Part shown: positions 37,509 through 50,299 of the stretch, piece by piece
Layout: each line of letters starts with the position of its first letter
How positions within the stretch are numbered: the stretch's first letter is position 1
Source: Beroe forskalii
Lineage: Eukaryota; Ctenophora; Nuda; Beroida; Beroidae
DNA length: 64,000 nt
Assembly (NCBI GenBank): GCA_011033025.1
Contig: WFMF01000016.1
Coordinates: 434,001 to 498,000 of the forward strand
Direction of reading: 5' to 3'
Notes under the pieces: model-generated
Seen by the model: only the letters and a program-made list of their open reading frames with translations
Told to the model about the DNA's origin: nothing
Databases searched by the model: none
Translations under genes and position numbers: made by a program

Positions 37509-40500
37509 CTGAGTTCCCTCGGAGGTTCCGACAGCCTTGATAATAGCAATCTTCTCATTCTGAGGGTGTGGTGTCAGGCTTATCTTGGTTCCTGCAATGA
37601 GATTCATTGTCAGTAAATCACTTTGAATTCCGATCTGAAATCTGAATTCTGATCTCAACTAGAATTATAACACTCCATATTTATATTGATCAAACTTTTT
37701 GAAAGATTAGAAAGAATTGATCACGTCCATAGAGATCGATGTAAAACGTACGGGTCATCTGTTCAAGAGACGATTTGACAGTCTCAATCTTCTGACCAAT
37801 CACCAGAGGGATGAGGTTGGTCCATTTCACCAAGTTACTGGGAACACCTTGACCTGAGATATAATAGGATAATTGGGTACACTATCAATATTTACCAATA
37901 TTCAGTAATCAATAATAATGAATAAGTCAATGATGATTTTAGTTTTACAAAAATTTTTACATAGTTTTACATGTTTTGGATGTAGAGTATGGAGCTATGG
38001 GCACGAAAAGCTCATTCAAAAATAAAAATTGAAAAGATTAGCGCAGTGCCTAAATGCGAAATTCTACAGCACAAATGGCACGCAAATGCTGCTCAAATGC
38101 TGCTGGGCAGATCTTTTTACACATTGTATCTGAATACCTTAGGAGGTTTATTTATAAAGGTTGTAATTTGGGGATTTTTCGGAAAAATCCCCATATTTTT
38201 ACCCAGTACCCACCATGACAGTTCAAAATGACGTCATTATCATATGTTAACTAGAGTAATGACTTTAGAATGATCCCCAAATTGCAACCTATTAATTTAG
38301 TTAACTTACTAAATTTGTAAACACCAAAATTTTACTCCACATAAATACACCTCCTAATCATGTTAACAATGACCATATCAATCGAATAACGGCGCGGTAA
38401 TATTACAAGATCTACCTACCCTCGTATGAGCCGGGATAGGGTCCAAGTCCCGCGGTGGGTGTGACGGGTGTCTGGGGAGCGGGCGGGTAGGCGGGCTGGG
38501 AGTAAGTACCACTCTTCTCAGCGTGAGCCAGGTCAGACTGCAGTTCCTACAGAGGAGGGTGAAGGTTTAAATCGGTTTGGGAATGGTCTCAAATTCCATA
38601 GTTCTATGATTACAATTCCACTCGTGAAAGGATAAAACCTGTGCGACCTTTTCTTTGCTCACCGTATCACTTAAAATAAGGAATTCGACTTGTCACATCG
38701 TAACTGACATAAACTAACAAAGGAATAATTGAAGAAGAAAGTTACCCGTCGGAGGTTTGAGTTCTCGAAGGTGGCCCCTGGGGTCGGAGTAACAGGAGAG
38801 AAGTTGTCATCGTGGCTGGACCAGGAGGTTCGGAGGAGGGAGTGGGAGAGGAAGTCTTCCTCCTCACTGTGTCCAGCCCCCATCGAGTAGGAACCTGAAT
38901 TGGGTTGATAGTACGCTAAATAGAGCAGAAAAACCGGTAAACCTTGAAAAACTAAACTCTGATCCTTCAATCTTCATATCCACCCAAGGTCTTTTTAATT
39001 CGCACCCCGACACCCCTAACCTTCACGAGAACGACCACCACTTTTCAAACATAACTCACTGTTGTAGAGGGACAGCTCCTCAGGTGTCTGTACAGCTGAG
39101 CTGTTCTCTGAGCTGTTACCACTGCTGTTCAGCGTGCTGTGTAGAGGTGGGTTGTTGTAGGGGTGGTAACCCCCTGCTCCTCCAGTAGGGAGGGATACCC
39201 CGCGCTCATCACTCGGCCAGAACGCTGGAAGGAGAGAGGTGTCATTGTTAAAGTGCCAAATTATGCGAAACAGATGTATGAGGGGGTGTCATTGGGATGT
39301 AAACCAGATGTGACGTTGAAACACACGATCCGGAATTAGGAATTCAGTGAGCTACAATTTGCAAGAGTGAAGGGACTAAAATTTGTAGGCGGACTAAAAT
39401 TTGTAGGAGTGAGATCTGACAGAACCACAACTACCAGGAGTGATTATGGTTTTCACATTTAAGTTATAACAAAATTTGAGGGAAAATGAATCAAACTCAC
39501 GGCTTCCTCCCTGCTTGCCATGCAATCCGAAGTTGTGTTGCTGCATGTGCTGTGGGCTGGCCTGGATCCCACTGTCATGTGACCCATCAAATGCAGCGTG
39601 GTGGTCATGTGACCCGATGATGTCATCCAGACCCTCCAGCATACTCAACATCTTGAACCGTTCCTCGTTTACATTGGAGTACCCACCCTGCTTCATCTGT
39701 AACAGAAAACACTAAAGTGACGCTTCAAAGCTTCAAGGGAAATGTGAACTTAAGATGTGGAGGAAAAAAGAAAATGAATAAAATGATATGCAAATGAGAT
39801 TACATCTGTGAATGAAGAGATGGCTGGCACATAATCCGACTTTTCAACAATGATTTTAATTATATTTTTAGCACAGTGCGATAATTGATAAATTTCCTTA
39901 AAAACTAAAAAAAGTTCCAAAAATCCCACTTACGGGTGAGCGTTCAGCGGGGTTCTTGTTGTACCGGAAGGGACTGTAGCCCTGAGGGCTGTTATAGGAG
40001 GTATGCTCTGGGAAACCGCGGGGGTGTCTGGGTGTGGAGGATAGCTGCTGTGGGGAGAAGAGGTTAGCGGTGAGAGAGAGGTTAGTGGGGAGGAAAGAGT
40101 GGTTAGTGGAGAAGAAAGAGTGGTTAGTGGGGAGGAAAGAGTGGTTAGTGGGGAAGAAAGAGTGGTTAGTGGGGAGGAAAGAGTGGTTAGTGGGGAGGAA
40201 AGAGTGGTTAGCGGTGAGAGAGAGGTTAGCGGTGAGAGAGAGGTTAGTGGAGAGGAAAGAGTGGTTAGTGGGGAGGAAAGAGTGGTTAGTGGGGAAGAAA
40301 GAGTGGTTAGTGGGGAGGAAAGAGTGGTTAGTGGGGAGGAAAGAGTTGCTCGTGGGGAAGAAAGAGTGGTTAGTGGGGAGGAAAGAGTGGTTAGTGGGGA
40401 AGAAAGAGTGGTTAGTGGGGAGGAAAGAGTGGTTAGTGGGGAGGAAAGAGTGGTTAGTGGGGAAGAAAGAGTGGTTAGTGGGGAGGAAAGAGTGGTTAGT

Positions 40501-43500
40501 GGGGAAGAAAGAGTGGTTAGTGGGGACCGTTCCTGGTTAGTGGGGGAGGAAAGAGGGTTAGTGGGCAACAGAAAAGGGTTAGTGGGGAGGAGTGGTTAGT
40601 GGGAAGAAAAGAGTGGTTAGTGGGGAGAGGGGAGGAAAGAGTGGTTAGAAGAAAAAAAGTGGTTAGTGGGGAAAAGAGTCATTAGTAAAAGAGTTAGAAT
40701 GAGAGAGGTTAGCGGTGAGAGAGAGGTTAGTGGAGGAAAGAGTGGTTTCAAAGAAAGAGTGGTTAGTGGGGAGGAAAGAGTGCGGTTAGTGGGGAGGAAA
40801 GAGTTTCCTTAAAAAGTGAGAAAGGTTAGTGGAAAAAGAGTGGTTACTTAGAGGAGAGAGTGGTTAGTGGAGAGGAGAGAGTGGTTAGTGGAGAGGAGAG
40901 AGTGGTTAGTGGAGAGGAGAGAGAGGTTAGTGGAGAGGAGGGAGTGGTTAGTGGAGAGGAGAGAGTGGTTGGTGGAGAGGAAAGAGTGGTTAGTGGAGAG
41001 GAAAGAGTGGTTAGTGGGGAGGAGAGAGTGGTTAGTGGGGAGGAAAGAGTGGTTAATGGAGAGGAAAGAGTGGTTAGTGGAGAGGAAAGAGAGGTTAGTG
41101 GGGAGGAAAGAGTGGTTAGTGGGGAGGAAAGAGAGGTTAGTGGGGAGGAAAGAGTGGTTAGTGGAGGGAGTCCGAGAGAGTGGTTTGTGGAGGGAGGGAG
41201 ATTAGCGGTGAGAGAGAGAGTGGTTAGTAGAGGGAGAGGGGTTAGGGGGGGGGTGAAGCCGGAGGGGGTGTTAAAGTGAAATGGTGCGAACAGGGAAGGA
41301 AAGGATAACTGCTGCATGTGAAGGAGAGATGAGTTACACGGGGGATCGGAGGACTGTAAGCCCTGAGGGGTGTAGCCCTGAGGGGTGTTATAGAGGGTGA
41401 GTTCTGGGACGCGGAGGTGTAGATGATAGCTGCACTCTGCTGTGTGTGGGAATAAGAGAATAACGAAAGATGTTACTATGTTAGAGGAGGAGGGGTTTAA
41501 AGGAGGAGATGTAAGGGTAAAACCAAAGGGATCGTTGTTAAGAAAATAGTGTTAATGATCAAGAGGGAGGGAGAATGTTTAATTATCTAATTATTTCTAG
41601 GTTGGAGAGGATGTTGGAGAGGGGTAAATCGTATGAAGTGCGGGGACTTGGGGTAAACAACTGGGATTATGAGAGTAGAAGTCTGTCCTGATGAACTGTT
41701 AACTTGTGAATGATCAGTGACCTCTATTTAAAGATCAGTGACCTCTATATATACAATACGACAATAAATCCAATGGATTGACCAACCTGGTACGGGCTCG
41801 TGGTGGATTGCGGTGACTTAGCCAGGTAATCCGAAGCAATTAGTTGCCCTGCCAGCACCATCTGTTCCCTTAACTGCTCACTCATTTGTTGCTGTTGCTG
41901 ATGTTGGGGGTAGAAATCCCGGTGTTGCTGCTGGTGTTGCTGTTGTTGTTGCTTTATCTCGGATAGCAACCCATGGAGGAGAGCGCTGGTTGCTTGGTTG
42001 GGAGAGAGGTGGGAGGTGGGGGGAAGTGGGGCGCCCATGGGCATCTGGTGGGCAGGGGGCGGTGGAGGGGGCGGCGCCATCTGAAACAAATAGAGGTGTC
42101 AAGGCTTTAGGGAAACGTGATAATCTCATAATGTTCAAAGGTTTTAATACTTTAATATGTACTACTGTTTTGTGCGATGCATTTATAGCCAATCGGAGTG
42201 GGAGTCAGTTTAATTAGAAATCGAAATGTTAGACGGCTGTTGTCTTACAAGCAACGTATCAGCACATTTACCATTTTGACACCTAATGTATAGACTAAAG
42301 AAAATGATTTAACATGTTCAGTGACATTAATTATACTACGTTTAAGTAATTTGTCGGCGAATAAATAAATTCATATTGTATTTGTAGTTGAATATTGCTG
42401 TATTGTTGAAACAATACTGGAATGAGTTGTAAGGTATAGTGAGATAGAGTGTGAACATGGTACTTAGACCCTATTGAAACGTTACTTCTCGCTAACAGCT
42501 ATAACTTGTTTTGCTACGAAAATCAACCGACTTTCAAAGTTTCGCCGTATAATATCTCAAAAGAAGCAAAAAACGTTTAATTCGATGCTGCTGTTAGCTA
42601 AGTTTATACTTTAATTTATCTTGTGGGTTGCTCCCCATGCAAATCTCTGAGGCAAATGAGAACAATGTCCCTTTTTCGTAATAGGAAAGTAGGAGGACAA
42701 GCGACCGGTCACTCACTGCCTGGTGAAAACCGTGACATATCCTGGTGACTATAGGCCGTCCCTCGGTTACTGATCTATCCCTAGGTAACAGGCCCGTCCC
42801 TTGGTGACTGATTTCTTCGTGGTAGTAATGAGTTAAACATGGTGTAAAAGTACCTGAGGTTCCGCTCCGTACTTCATCCTCTGTGTAGCTTGAGGGTATG
42901 TGCTATTCAAACTGCTAACCCTGTTCTGACTCATCTGAAATAAGATGAACGTGTTGAAATAATCATCAATAGTCTATGATAATTTTCTGATTTTATAGAT
43001 TCTCTGTTACTGATGGTACTGTAATGAACGTAAGCACGTAAGAAGGATATTCACTAGATTTCGTATTTCTTGTCCAATCGGTTAATCAACACACGGGTTC
43101 ATAAACACATGACCAATGCAAGGGTTTATTAAAATGGGTTATAAACACATGACCAAGGGTTTATAAGAAATGGGTTTATAAACACATCACCAAGAGTTTA
43201 TAAGAAATGGGCTTATAAACACATGACCAAGGGTTTATAAGAATTGGGTTATAAACACATCACCAAGGGGTTATAAGAAATGGGTTATAAACACATGACC
43301 AAGGGTTTATAAGAATTGGGTTATAAACACATCACCAAGGGGTTATAAGAAATGGGTTATAAACACATGACCAAGGGTTTATGAACATGGGTTATAAACA
43401 CATGACCATGGGTTTATTAACATGAGTTATAAACACATGACCATGGGTTTATGAACATGGGTTATAAACACATGACCATGGGTTTATAAGAAATGGGTTA

Positions 43501-44567
43501 TGAACACATGACCATGGGTTTATAAGAAATAGGTTATAAACACATGACCATGGGTTTATAAGACGTTGCCAAGGGTTTATAAGACATGGGTTATGAACCA
43601 CGCAATACCTGGTGCGTGTTGAGGTACAGTTCGACTAACTCAGGATGGTTCTGAACAAGATACACTGCCAGGGCTTGGTGTAAAGGTGAAGATGTGTTTG
43701 AAGCTACGGCTTGCTGTGAAGGTGCAGGTGAATGTTGAACCAGGGCCGTGGTGTTGATTTGGGATGCAGTGATGTCAGGTTGTGCAGGCGGTGTGGAGAT
43801 GGCGTTGTGAGCCAGGGATGAGGCGGTGTTTTGAGCCGAAGGTGGCGAAATGTGAGTGACAAGTGGCGTAACATGGGCAAGCGGCGGCTTTACATTGGTA
43901 AGAGGTGGCGTTAGATTGACAAGAGAGGCTGTGTTGCTGAAAGTTTGTGGAGCATTCACCGGGTGCGGGACTTGAGGGATTGACGGCGTCACGACAGATG
44001 TGTGAGGCATTTGAACAGAGGGCACAGTTTGGCCCAAGACAGTTTGACTTAATGCCGGGGCCACACTTTGATTTGTCGCTTGCAGATTGTGACCAAAGGC
44101 CTTGGCCACACTTCGGCTCACAGCTCGAACATTTTCAGTCGGAGCCCCACTTTTGCCGAGTAGAGTGGGTATGATGTCAGCGAGGGTGTTGTCAGTAAGG
44201 TGGAGTGGTGGAATGCAGCCTTGTGATTGGATGGTGTCCGGAGTGGTAGTGAGGTGTAGTGGTGGAATGCAGCCTTGTGAGGCGAGCTGTGAAATATATT
44301 GATATGAGAATTATAGGTGGTCAATGATCATGATATTATGATCACACCAGATATTATGTCCAGTGATTTATCATGCGCTATGACTATATTATCACATATC
44401 AAGATATCATGTGGTGTAACTGTGTAATTATAGAGCAAGTGGGTGTCTTGATTTAATCAAATATATTAGATTCTATAGTTGATCATAAAATGATCATAAA
44501 ATTAAATAGTAATATTTACCTGTCTATTGATCTGGTGATCAACATACGACGGATCTCTCTTGGTCAT
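37509..44567 (-). CDS. Gln/Pro-rich multi-exon protein with C-terminal KH-like segment (partial)
   Basis: Eleven exons join in phase (2037 bp, 679 codons), read downwards: 44567-44520, 44286-43609, 42934-42854, 42080-41787, 40047-39934, 39696-39501, 39224-39060, 38894-38746, 38546-38420, 37853-37752, 37591-37509. Neither end is complete. The second exon is Thr/Pro/Ala-rich and starts with a doubled SQGCIPPLHLT, ending ALAVYLVQNHPELVELYLN. The 42080 exon has a polyproline run, then EIKQQQQQHQQQH. Later exons give RFKMLSMLEGLDDIIG, NFSPVTPTPGATFENSNLRR and YPPAPQTPVTPTAGLG. The last two exons encode VPSNLVKW...VIGQKIETVKSSLEQMT and TKISLTPHPQNEKIAIIKAV. Their order resembles a type I KH fold with a degenerate GxxG (GQKI). 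I do not recognise the family. Such low-complexity proteins are often transcription or RNA regulators, but that is inference only. Confidence 0.72.
38158..38290. mobile_element. Small MITE in an intron of the Q-rich gene
   Basis: Inverted ends AGGTTGTAATTTGGGGAT and ATCCCCAAATTGCAACCT bound 133 bp. The GGGGATTTTT...AAAATCCCC hairpin at its left end recurs near 60086-60110 and 60456-60482. A TGACGTCA octamer lies inside. Confidence 0.65.
40048..41330 (-). repeat. 21-bp minisatellite made of branchpoint + polypyrimidine tract
   Basis: On the minus (transcribed) strand the unit is CTCTTTCCTCCCCACTAACC plus one base, close to 58 copies with minor changes. It fills most of the intron before the exon ending at 40047 and abuts its acceptor (CCCCACAG). 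Every unit holds CACTAAC, a near-ideal branchpoint, and a CU-rich tract. The 21-bp period keeps several frames open and gives spurious ORFs of 112-212 codons. Confidence 0.95.
41338..41437 (-). pseudogene. Decayed duplicate of the 39934-40047 exon
   Basis: At the far end of the minisatellite lies a broken copy of the exon: CAGCTATCATCTACACC, AACTCACCCTCTATAACA and a doubled CCCTCAGGGCTACA. In the parental frame it hits TAA early. So a duplicated exon brackets the 21-bp array. Confidence 0.8.
43090..43600 (-). repeat. ~35-bp minisatellite beside a donor of the Q-rich gene
   Basis: About 14 copies with core GGGTTATAAACACATGACCA and spacer AGGGTTTATAAGAAAT of variable length. It starts within about 15 bp of the 5' splice site of the exon ending at 43609. 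Confidence 0.93.
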
Positions 44568-45654
44568 CTGAAAGAACAAACGGTTGTAAGCTGTTTTTGG
44601 CTGATTGGCATGCCACAGACTTTCTTTGTGATAACTAAATATTCAAATACCTTTCAAAAGATCCCCTCATACCTACTTGCCGTCACTCCCCTTATACCTA
44701 TTTTCCGTCAATTTTCAGTTATCATAGAAGCTCTTTATTTTAGATATACAGTTTATCATTACTTTTAACACACCTGCATCTTTTCTCATTATCATCCCAA
44801 TTCTTTGATTATCCTCTTAAGATCATATAAAACGGCTTTTGTTTGAAGGATTTTATACTCAACTGATTGTAATTTGATGATTATAAGAACATGGTCATTA
44901 TTTTTTTGCAATTCTCTTTTCTGATTTTTAAAAACGTAACAATACCTACATCAGCTGCCGCATAGATCGGATATCATTCCATCAAAATCATAATTCTTGC
45001 CCTTCCTCATTTCTAATGATAACTATCTCTGTAGATCAATATAAACGAAGCGGTGCATGTTATTCATGGAACATCGAGTAGGTCTCGGAGCACGTGGTTG
45101 CTAATTTTCCACGTGTTCGTTAATTGACGAGGGTGCGCGTTTGTGGCGTGGTGATTGACCGATTACTTCACAGAATCTTAATTAATATGACACAGTTCCA
45201 CATGGCATTCGTAAACACATGATTTCCTCCCGTTTGACTTTGATTCATTCCACAGTTTCTGGGTGCAGTGCTTCATGGTAATAGGGGGGGGGGGGTGTAG
45301 CACCATTTAAAGCAATTTAAAACCATGGTTTAAGGCCAATAAACAAATGTAAATATTTGCGGAAAATGGCATTTTTGATCGTATTCATTTAGTGCGGGAC
45401 CACACACACCATCCCACGAACAAACCCAGGAATCAGGGAAGGGAACGCCTGCTTAAGGATCCCAGTGGAACAGTTCGAGTTTTGTGATCAATGCATGTTG
45501 TTCAGAAAATGATTTAGGTACTAGCCCGGGAATATCCTTGAATTTAGTTGCTGACGCATCTAAAATATAGATTTCCGTGCGGCTCTCAATTGTTTCAATA
45601 TGATTTTGAACATATCACAGGTGCTACCTCTATATCTAAATGATTGAAAATCAT
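44568..45654. other. Upstream intron/flank of the Q-rich gene
   Basis: No further exon recognised. A poly-G run lies near 45280. Confidence 0.4.
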
Positions 45655-47690
45655 AGAATTCAAAGGCCAAAATAAAACTGATCCACAAAGTCTCTGATGC
45701 AATTGATGTCCATGTAGGTACAGAGCAGGGTCACCCAATGAGCCCAGAACTTTTCAAAATTTACCTTCTGGAACTCTCTGAACTCCTAGACTGCAAATCG
45801 AATGTGGATGCACCACTCCTGAACTCACGAAGAGTTACTCACCTCCTCTGGGCTGACGATCTAGTTCTCCTGGCATTAAACAAGGGCTCTCTGCAGAATC
45901 TCTTGAACACTGTCCATGACTTTTGTTCCACGTGGGGCCTAACAGTTAACATGTCAAAGACAGCCACTCTAGTCTTCAACAAATCAGGAAAGCAACTCAA
46001 GACAAGCTTCGGGCTTTGCTATGGAAACGTGAAAGTGCAGTCAGCTAAAGAATACTGTTACCTAGGCATCATCTACACACTCAGTGGTAGCTTCAGCAAA
46101 GCTCAAAAGGAGCTCAAAACCAAAGGTCTCAGGGCCTACTTCTCCTTAAGCGCATGGTAGACACCAGATGCCTCACAGTAGCTTCACTATTCCGTCTTTT
46201 GACTCCCTCATCCTACCAATTGTCACCTATGGATGCCAAATCTGGCTGTTTGACACAAACCTCTTCAAAACTGCGAGGAACCATGCCTGGCTTGCAGATC
46301 CAAGAAAAGCTATTACAAGACTTTCAAATGACCCTCTTGAGAACATCCATCTCAAATTCTGAAATGGACCCTTGGACTGTCCACTAAAGCCACCAACTTA
46401 GTTTGCTGGGGTGACACAGGTAGATTTCCCTGGCAATTAAAAGTTTCCAATCAGGTTCTCGACTATGTCAAAAGGCTTCAGACTCTTTCAGCAAGTGGCA
46501 CTGAAACGCCATGGGAAATGCCTTTATAGAACAGCAGAACCTCTCTTTAAGCTGGTTCAATAGCCTCAACGACCTCAAGACAGCATTAAACATGACTAGT
46601 ACCATCAACCCAGTAGAAGGCAGAAAGACACTACAAAATCAGTTCTTCACTACCCTTTACAGTAAATTGAACTTTTACTCTATGGTCAAAAAAGAACTCG
46701 GATTTGAAGATTATCTCACTATTGAGGATTTCAACAAGCGAAGAAATCTCACTAAGCTCAGAGCCAGTAACCATAACCTTAACTGCGAGACAGGGAGATA
46801 TATGGCACAGACTAAAGCAGGGTCACCAATTACTATGGCTGAGAGCGCCCATTCACAGTCCACATTTTGGAGAAAATACTGCAAAATCTGCTCTGACCCA
46901 TCAGCAGAGGGACTTTCTCACCTACCCTTCTTTGACCCTATCATCGAGGACGAACAGCACTTCCTTGTTAGCTGTCCCAACTATCATCCACAGCGCTTAG
47001 CACTGGAAGAAGAGGTAAAGTCAGCACTGATATCCTGGGAGCCATGTCGATTGATGACACTGTTCCAAAAAGACTCAATGATGTCATTCGCCAGATATGT
47101 CAACAGAATCATGAACATTCGATTCCCAAAGCATGATTTGAGCAACAGCGATTCAGATAAGCCAAGAAAGAAGACATCTACAAGAAAGAAGAGGAAAGAT
47201 TGAGGATCTGGGCACAAGAACATCCTTCAAATCATCCGTCCACCACTTTGCCTCAATAACTTTACACTCTGATCTGCTGAACTCATGATAACATCCTTTT
47301 CAGTTTTCATCACTTACTTATCACACCGAGTTGAACTTATCTTTATAATTTCTATCAGGCTTTTGCACTGGGCTCTTTTCTTTTCTAGCTGTTCTTATCT
47401 TGGCACGCTTTCTTTTCATCACACAAGTTTATTGGTTTGGGGACTTAAGTTTAGCTTTTTGGTCTTTCAATTTTAGGCACGCTTTTCATTTTTATCTTCT
47501 CATGTTAAGATCAGTGGTTTCTTTTCATTTTACTTTGCCTCTATAGTTTTGAGGTTTACGCTTATAGATTTTTGGCTTTCTAGTTTCGTCAAGAGCCTCT
47601 TTTCGCGGTCTGACATTACTTGGAATATACGGTTAAGTATGTTTTGTAATTAGACTGTAATTGATATTTCTATTTCTATTTCTATTTCTA
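45655..47690 (+). pseudogene. 5'-truncated, frameshifted non-LTR retrotransposon (LINE)
   Basis: Begins inside reverse transcriptase: VGTEQGHPMSPELFKIYL, then LLWADDLVLLAL (the catalytic DD motif) and TVNMSKTATLVFNKSG. Several frameshifts follow (near 46150, 46360 and 46510). The C-terminal frame (46511-47203) has a CCHC-like zinc motif (YCKICSDP ... EQHFLVSCPNYHP) and a basic end RKKTSTRKKRKD. The copy ends in a (TATTTC)n-type tail at 47665-47690. N-terminal endonuclease and most of the RT are missing. The motif order fits jockey/CR1/I-like or RTE-like LINEs; I cannot choose. Non-functional. Confidence 0.88.
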
Positions 47691-47700
47691 TAAGAAGATT

Positions 47701-48540
47701 ATAGCAGGCCCGTTGTGCCTGCTAAAACGTAGCTCACTCAGCGGGGCTACGCCCCGCCTCCCTCGCAGTATTCCAACATTGCAATTGAAATTATAAAGAC
47801 AATTTTTCTATTTTTACCGCATCGAAGAATGAAGACATTTAATGCAAAGCCCACTCAGACTTCATTCACGCCAGCTTAAATTTCGTCACTTGCAAATTTT
47901 GAAATATTAAAAGTTTATGAGGGAGCAAAATTTACAATGATTCGTTTTGTCACTGACCCATGAAGGCCAGTTTGTCTAATTGCAATTGTATGACGAATTG
48001 AATTGCAAATGAGAACCGTGTATGTACTGAACTTTGAATTACGCATTGATTTACGCCAAGATTCCCCAAATTCGCAATAATATATGCTATATGCCCAATT
48101 ATTTGGTCAATTTGATTTTGCCTTGATCTTAATTTCTTTTCAACACTTGCTCGATTAACATTATTTAGTTGAAACCATTTTAATAATCAACTCAGCATCG
48201 ATTTAATAAATTGACCGACCATTGCCACTGATTTATGAAGGGAATTCTATCGCCTATGTCCTCCCCGATGCCAGCCATACCCATTCTCTATCTTCAGATC
48301 TTTAATTTTAAATGTAGAAGACGTAAAATTAACAAAAACCACAATGCAGCAGTTAGCAACGTATCAGAAACCACTCGCATACAACTGATCATAACCTGCA
48401 CGTGCAGTTTCCAGTAACCATGACAACGGCACCAATAAGCACATTTTCCACCGTTCGTTTCTCTTGATAAGTTGATATTTTCTTGATATTTTCTGTGCGC
48501 CCGCACATACATAATTCACGTGCCATCTCCAAATATAAGA
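47701..48540 (-). mobile_element. Helitron stack, element 1 (840-bp family)
   Basis: On the minus strand it starts TCTTATATTTGGAGATGGCA at 48540 and ends with subterminal GGGCGTAGCCCCGCTGAGTG and hairpin GCAGGCACAACGGGCCTGC. The last bases read CTAT, a decayed CTAG. Homologous throughout to 34498-35334. It sits directly against the LINE tail. Confidence 0.85.
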
Positions 48541-49683
48541 CTAGCAGGCCCCGTGGGCCTGCTATTGCATAATAGCTCACTTTGCGGCGCTACGCGCCGC
48601 CTCGTTCGCAAATTCTTACCAATACCTTGCCCTAACCAGCGTCCTATTCTGCGCGGCGCGCCGTCGTTCCTCCTCAGGCCGCGCGCGCGTAAGCATCTGG
48701 TTAGATGAAACAAAAAGCCAGCAGAATGAAGTAAGTAAAAAGTAAGTAAATAAAGTAAGTAATAAAGTAAGTAAAAAGATAGGTTGATAGGAACTGAAGT
48801 TGCCTTGTCAGACGTTGTCTGACGGACGCGTTGTCTAGCGGACGCGCGCGCTTCGCGCGCGCCTACCGAAGGCGAAGGGGTCAGACAACGTCTGACAAAA
48901 GTTGCCGAAGTGCGTTGTCTGATGGCGCAAAGGTGAATGTTGATGTCAAAGGAGCAAACGACGAACACTAACGCATTGAATTTGAAATTGAATGGTCTTC
49001 AATTTACCGTGAATTATGATTTTTCCTTCATTCGTATAATGAATAAAGCTACGTAAGAAATGGAAAAATTAATTTGAGGCCTTGCCTGGTGAGCGCTCAG
49101 ACTAAGCGCAAATTCATAATTTTACGCTGCGCATTTTCTCTTGTAAGTTCGTAACTATATCTGAAATAACTTTTTGACGTCCGCAGAGTCTCTGCGTTGC
49201 GCGTTGTGTTTTGTTAGTTCAACAATTTTGTTTTCCCTTACATTTACGTGAAGTGTTCTGAATCGAACTTCGCGAAATTCTCATTAATTTTGAAACACGC
49301 CGATACGTACCAATATTCGTTCGAATTTATTTCATCGGTTGAACTCTACTGCTCAGAGATTTTTTTGTAATAACGTCTTACTTTCCTAAACTTCCAATAA
49401 CTGTCGTCCTAAATATTCCTACATGCCTCATGAACAACAAATTTAAAAACATCAAAATTTAAAAACATCATCTCGACAGCTTTAATCACTAACGTAATAG
49501 TAACACTACTGTACGAACTACTTTATGTTGCACGTGCGCAAATATCCAATCTCCATAGCAACGGCACCTCTTTTTTCCGTTTGCATTCGTTTCTCTTGAT
49601 ATTTTCTTGGCAAGCTCAAATTTAATTGTGTACGACACAAAACAACCATTATTCACATGCTCTTACGAAATTATAATTAGAGA
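48541..49683 (-). mobile_element. Helitron stack, element 2 (~1.1-kb family)
   Basis: Minus-strand start TCTCTAATTATAATTTCGTA at 49683. End hairpin GCAGGCCCACGGGGCCTGC, then CTAG at 48541, which touches element 1 without spacer. It contains GCGCGCG-rich DNA and a hairpin with GTCAGACAACGTCTGAC and its inverse (48806-48900). Confidence 0.85.
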
Positions 49684-49977
49684 CTAGCAGGCCCATAGGG
49701 CCTGCAGAATAGCTTCACTCGGCGCTGCTACGCAGCACCTCGTTCGCAAAATTCAAATACTTTACCGCATCAAAAATTCCTATCCGTTCAAAAGTTGTTG
49801 AGCAACGTATTCAAAACATAATTTAACAGAAATGAACGCTAATATGTAACCACATAGCAACGCGCGCCTATATCCATACTGCACGCCAAGGCCCTTAGAT
49901 GTCCACAAAAGGACTAAAAACGTGGCATGTCACAAAAGGACGAAAACGCGACAGAGAATGCGAAATTATATTAGAGA
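49684..49977 (-). mobile_element. Helitron stack, element 3 (~300-bp family)
   Basis: Minus-strand start TCTCTAATATAATTTCGCAT at 49977. Internal TTTTGAACGGATAGG and GATGCGGTAAA, then TGCGAACGAGGTGCTGCGTA, hairpin GCAGGCCCTATGGGCCTGC and CTAG at 49684. Confidence 0.85.
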
Positions 49978-50299
49978 TCAGCAGGCCTTATTGGGCCTTA
50001 TACATTAGCTCACTTTAAGCGCTTACGCAGCACCTCGTTCGCAAATTCCAAACCCGGCCACAATTCAAATCAACTGAATGCTTTTTACCGCATCAAAAAA
50101 TTCTAACTGTTCAAGTAACGGATCAACGCACTCAAACAGCATTTAACAATGAACGAGGAAAGAACATAGCAACCATAAGGCAACCATAGCAACGCGCGCG
50201 CCTATATCCATACTGCACGTGGGCGCCCCAAAATGTGTCTACAAAAGGACAAAAAACGTGACGTACAGAAAAACAGAAAGTGCAACTTTATATATAAGA
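49978..50299 (-). mobile_element. Helitron stack, element 4 (~300-bp family)
   Basis: Minus-strand start TCTTATATATAAAGTTGCAC at 50299. Same internal plan as element 3 and end CTGA (CTRR type) at 49978. Its 5' end meets the 5' end of the + element in a TATATATA palindrome. Confidence 0.8.

Noticed and set aside
39930-41317. Long LTTLSSP / VVSGEER type ORFs on both strands
   Set aside because: Products of the 21-bp intronic minisatellite; the real exon at 39934-40047 uses a different frame.
43090-43600. CRISPR-like array
   Set aside because: Units are contiguous and the spacer parts repeat too; eukaryotic minisatellite, no unique spacers.
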